From the NCBI GenBank assembly GCA_903864395.1, contig CAIPFQ010000137.1, positions 1 to 6,725 on the forward strand: a stretch of 6,725 nt of DNA, read 5' to 3'. This document shows positions 6,187 to 6,725 of the stretch, piece by piece (positions within the stretch are counted from its first letter, which is position 1; the number at the start of each line of letters is the position of its first letter). Origin of the DNA: an uncultured Chlamydiae bacterium (GTDB lineage Bacteria; Chlamydiota; Chlamydiia; Chlamydiales; SM23-39). The notes beneath the pieces are model-generated. The model did not search any database and was not told where the DNA came from. It worked only from the letters and a program-made list of their open reading frames with translations. A program made the position numbers and the translations under genes.

Positions 6187-6633
6187 CTATTCTCCAGGTT
6201 CCTCTTTGCAAGCGCTCCATATACAATATATAGGGAAAAATATGGCTTGACCTGTGAATACGAGTGTGGTGAAGCATATCAGGCAGGGTATCATAATTGG
6301 GAGGCTCAAAATTAGTGTGCCTATCCCGTGATTTTTAATTGTTTCCTTGATGGAGAGGAGAAGCATCTGTCCACAGAGGAAAGGCAGTGCTATAACGTCT
6401 GCAATGAGTGCAAGTTGCATAACAAAACTCTTCCATATGCGAGGGATGGCTCCTGTGTTTATGTAATTGTTTGTGTCATTAAAAATATTTAATCCACTGT
6501 TAGTGTAGTTACGAAAACATATAAATGTCAACACATTTTTTTCTTGATTTATCATAACATCATTTTCTTGTGTTTTGTTAATAATACGCCTTTTCAACTT
6601 CGAAGCGCGACAACCGCAGTTTTTGATCTGCAC
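6187..6633 (-). CDS. Hypothetical small membrane protein with a two-lobed hydrophobic domain (Inc-like)
   Basis: Not recognised as a named family. From GTG 6633 it has 148 residues: a basic N-terminus (KLKRRIINK), a polar Asn-rich stretch (about 42-60, YTNSGLNIFNDTNNYINT), and two long hydrophobic lobes at about 69-94 and 104-141 separated by a short polar turn IKETIKNHG, ending in the acidic tail KEEPGE. Two adjacent hydrophobic lobes around a short loop resemble chlamydial Inc proteins, which are type III substrates placed in the inclusion membrane; an ordinary inner-membrane protein fits equally well. There are several cysteines (7 in total). The GTG start is supported by AGAGGT 9 nt upstream and a promoter just above it; an in-frame ATG at 6555 would give a 122-residue protein but has no good ribosome-binding site. 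The gene is more AT-rich than its neighbours and ends 23 bp from the convergent glycosyltransferase. Confidence 0.65.
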   Translation of the reverse strand: MQIKNCGCRASKLKRRIINKTQENDVMINQEKNVLTFICFRNYTNSGLNIFNDTNNYINTGAIPRIWKSFVMQLALIADVIALPFLCGQMLLLSIKETIKNHGIGTLILSLPIMIPCLICFTTLVFTGQAIFFPIYCIWSACKEEPGE

Positions 6634-6642
6634 CTGTTGAAG

Positions 6643-6648
6643 ACCTCT
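6643..6648 (-). promoter_or_regulatory. Ribosome-binding site for the GTG start at 6633
   Basis: AGAGGT on the minus strand is 9 nt from the GTG at 6633. Together with the extended -10 element just upstream it supports the long (148-residue) form of the membrane protein. Confidence 0.5.
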
Positions 6649-6661
6649 ATGGTTTACGAAT

Positions 6662-6667
6662 ATTATA
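6662..6667 (-). promoter_or_regulatory. Extended -10 element (TGTTATAAT) for the Inc-like gene
   Basis: A perfect TATAAT (6667-6662 on the minus strand) is preceded by TGT, giving the extended -10 form. No convincing -35 is seen 16-18 nt upstream. The expected start near 6655 gives a leader of about 22 nt that contains the AGAGGT ribosome-binding site, so promoter, binding site and GTG form a consistent set. Confidence 0.5.
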
Positions 6668-6725
6668 ACACTTTTCTGGATTGATTGGAGGCTGTTTTAG
6701 TGATTGCGAAAGAAAAATGAGCCAA

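Noticed and set aside
5977..6315. Plus-strand open frame spanning the glycosyltransferase end and the Inc-like gene
   Set aside because: It is Arg-rich from GC-rich out-of-frame reading, overlaps both better-supported genes, and has no clear ribosome-binding site.

Overview
The window reads as a chromosomal segment of a chlamydia-related bacterium (order Chlamydiales, more likely an environmental family such as Waddlia/Parachlamydia/Simkania-type than Chlamydia itself). The reason is a six-gene type III secretion block in the order sctJ-sctK-like-sctL-sctR-sctS-sctT on the minus strand, which matches from memory the gene order of the Chlamydia CT559-CT564 (cdsJ...cdsT) block. The genus cannot be fixed from the sequence alone.

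Layout. (1) Positions 1-893, plus strand: a probable lipoprotein with a peptidase-M15-like (D-Ala-D-Ala carboxypeptidase type) SxHxxGxxxD motif; its start is unclear and may lie outside the window. Its 3' end overlaps the 3' end of sctT by 11 bp. (2) Positions 883-5165, minus strand: the secretion operon, transcribed right to left. It encodes the lipoprotein inner ring SctJ, a SctK-like cytoplasmic protein, the ATPase stator SctL, and the export-gate membrane proteins SctR, SctS and SctT. Junctions are 1-nt overlap, 4-nt overlap, 1-nt gap, 7-nt gap and 4-nt overlap, so the block looks like one translationally coupled mRNA. Several starts had to be moved inward from the longest open frame (SctJ 5165, SctR 2805, SctS 2015, SctT GTG at 1743). 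(3) Positions 5166-5248: an 83-bp divergent intergenic region with overlapping candidate promoters for the secretion operon and for the gene to its right. (4) Positions 5249-6163, plus strand: a GT2 family (WbbL/rhamnosyltransferase-like) glycosyltransferase, whose perfect extended -10 element lies so close to the ATG that the mRNA may be leaderless. (5) Positions 6187-6633, minus strand: an AT-rich gene for an unrecognised small membrane protein with a two-lobed hydrophobic region like that of chlamydial inclusion-membrane (Inc) proteins, with its own extended -10 promoter, ribosome-binding site and GTG start. A possible terminator for it lies inside the glycosyltransferase gene.

How the genes work together. 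SctR, SctS and SctT form the export gate and the entry to the channel. SctJ builds the inner-membrane ring around it. SctK and SctL belong to the cytoplasmic sorting platform and ATPase stator. The Inc-like protein could be a substrate of such a machine, but that is inference only. The outer genes (M15-like lipoprotein, glycosyltransferase) are envelope-related and are not obviously part of the secretion apparatus. No RNA genes, mobile elements, CRISPR arrays or long repeats were seen, and no gene-free stretch exceeds 300 bases.
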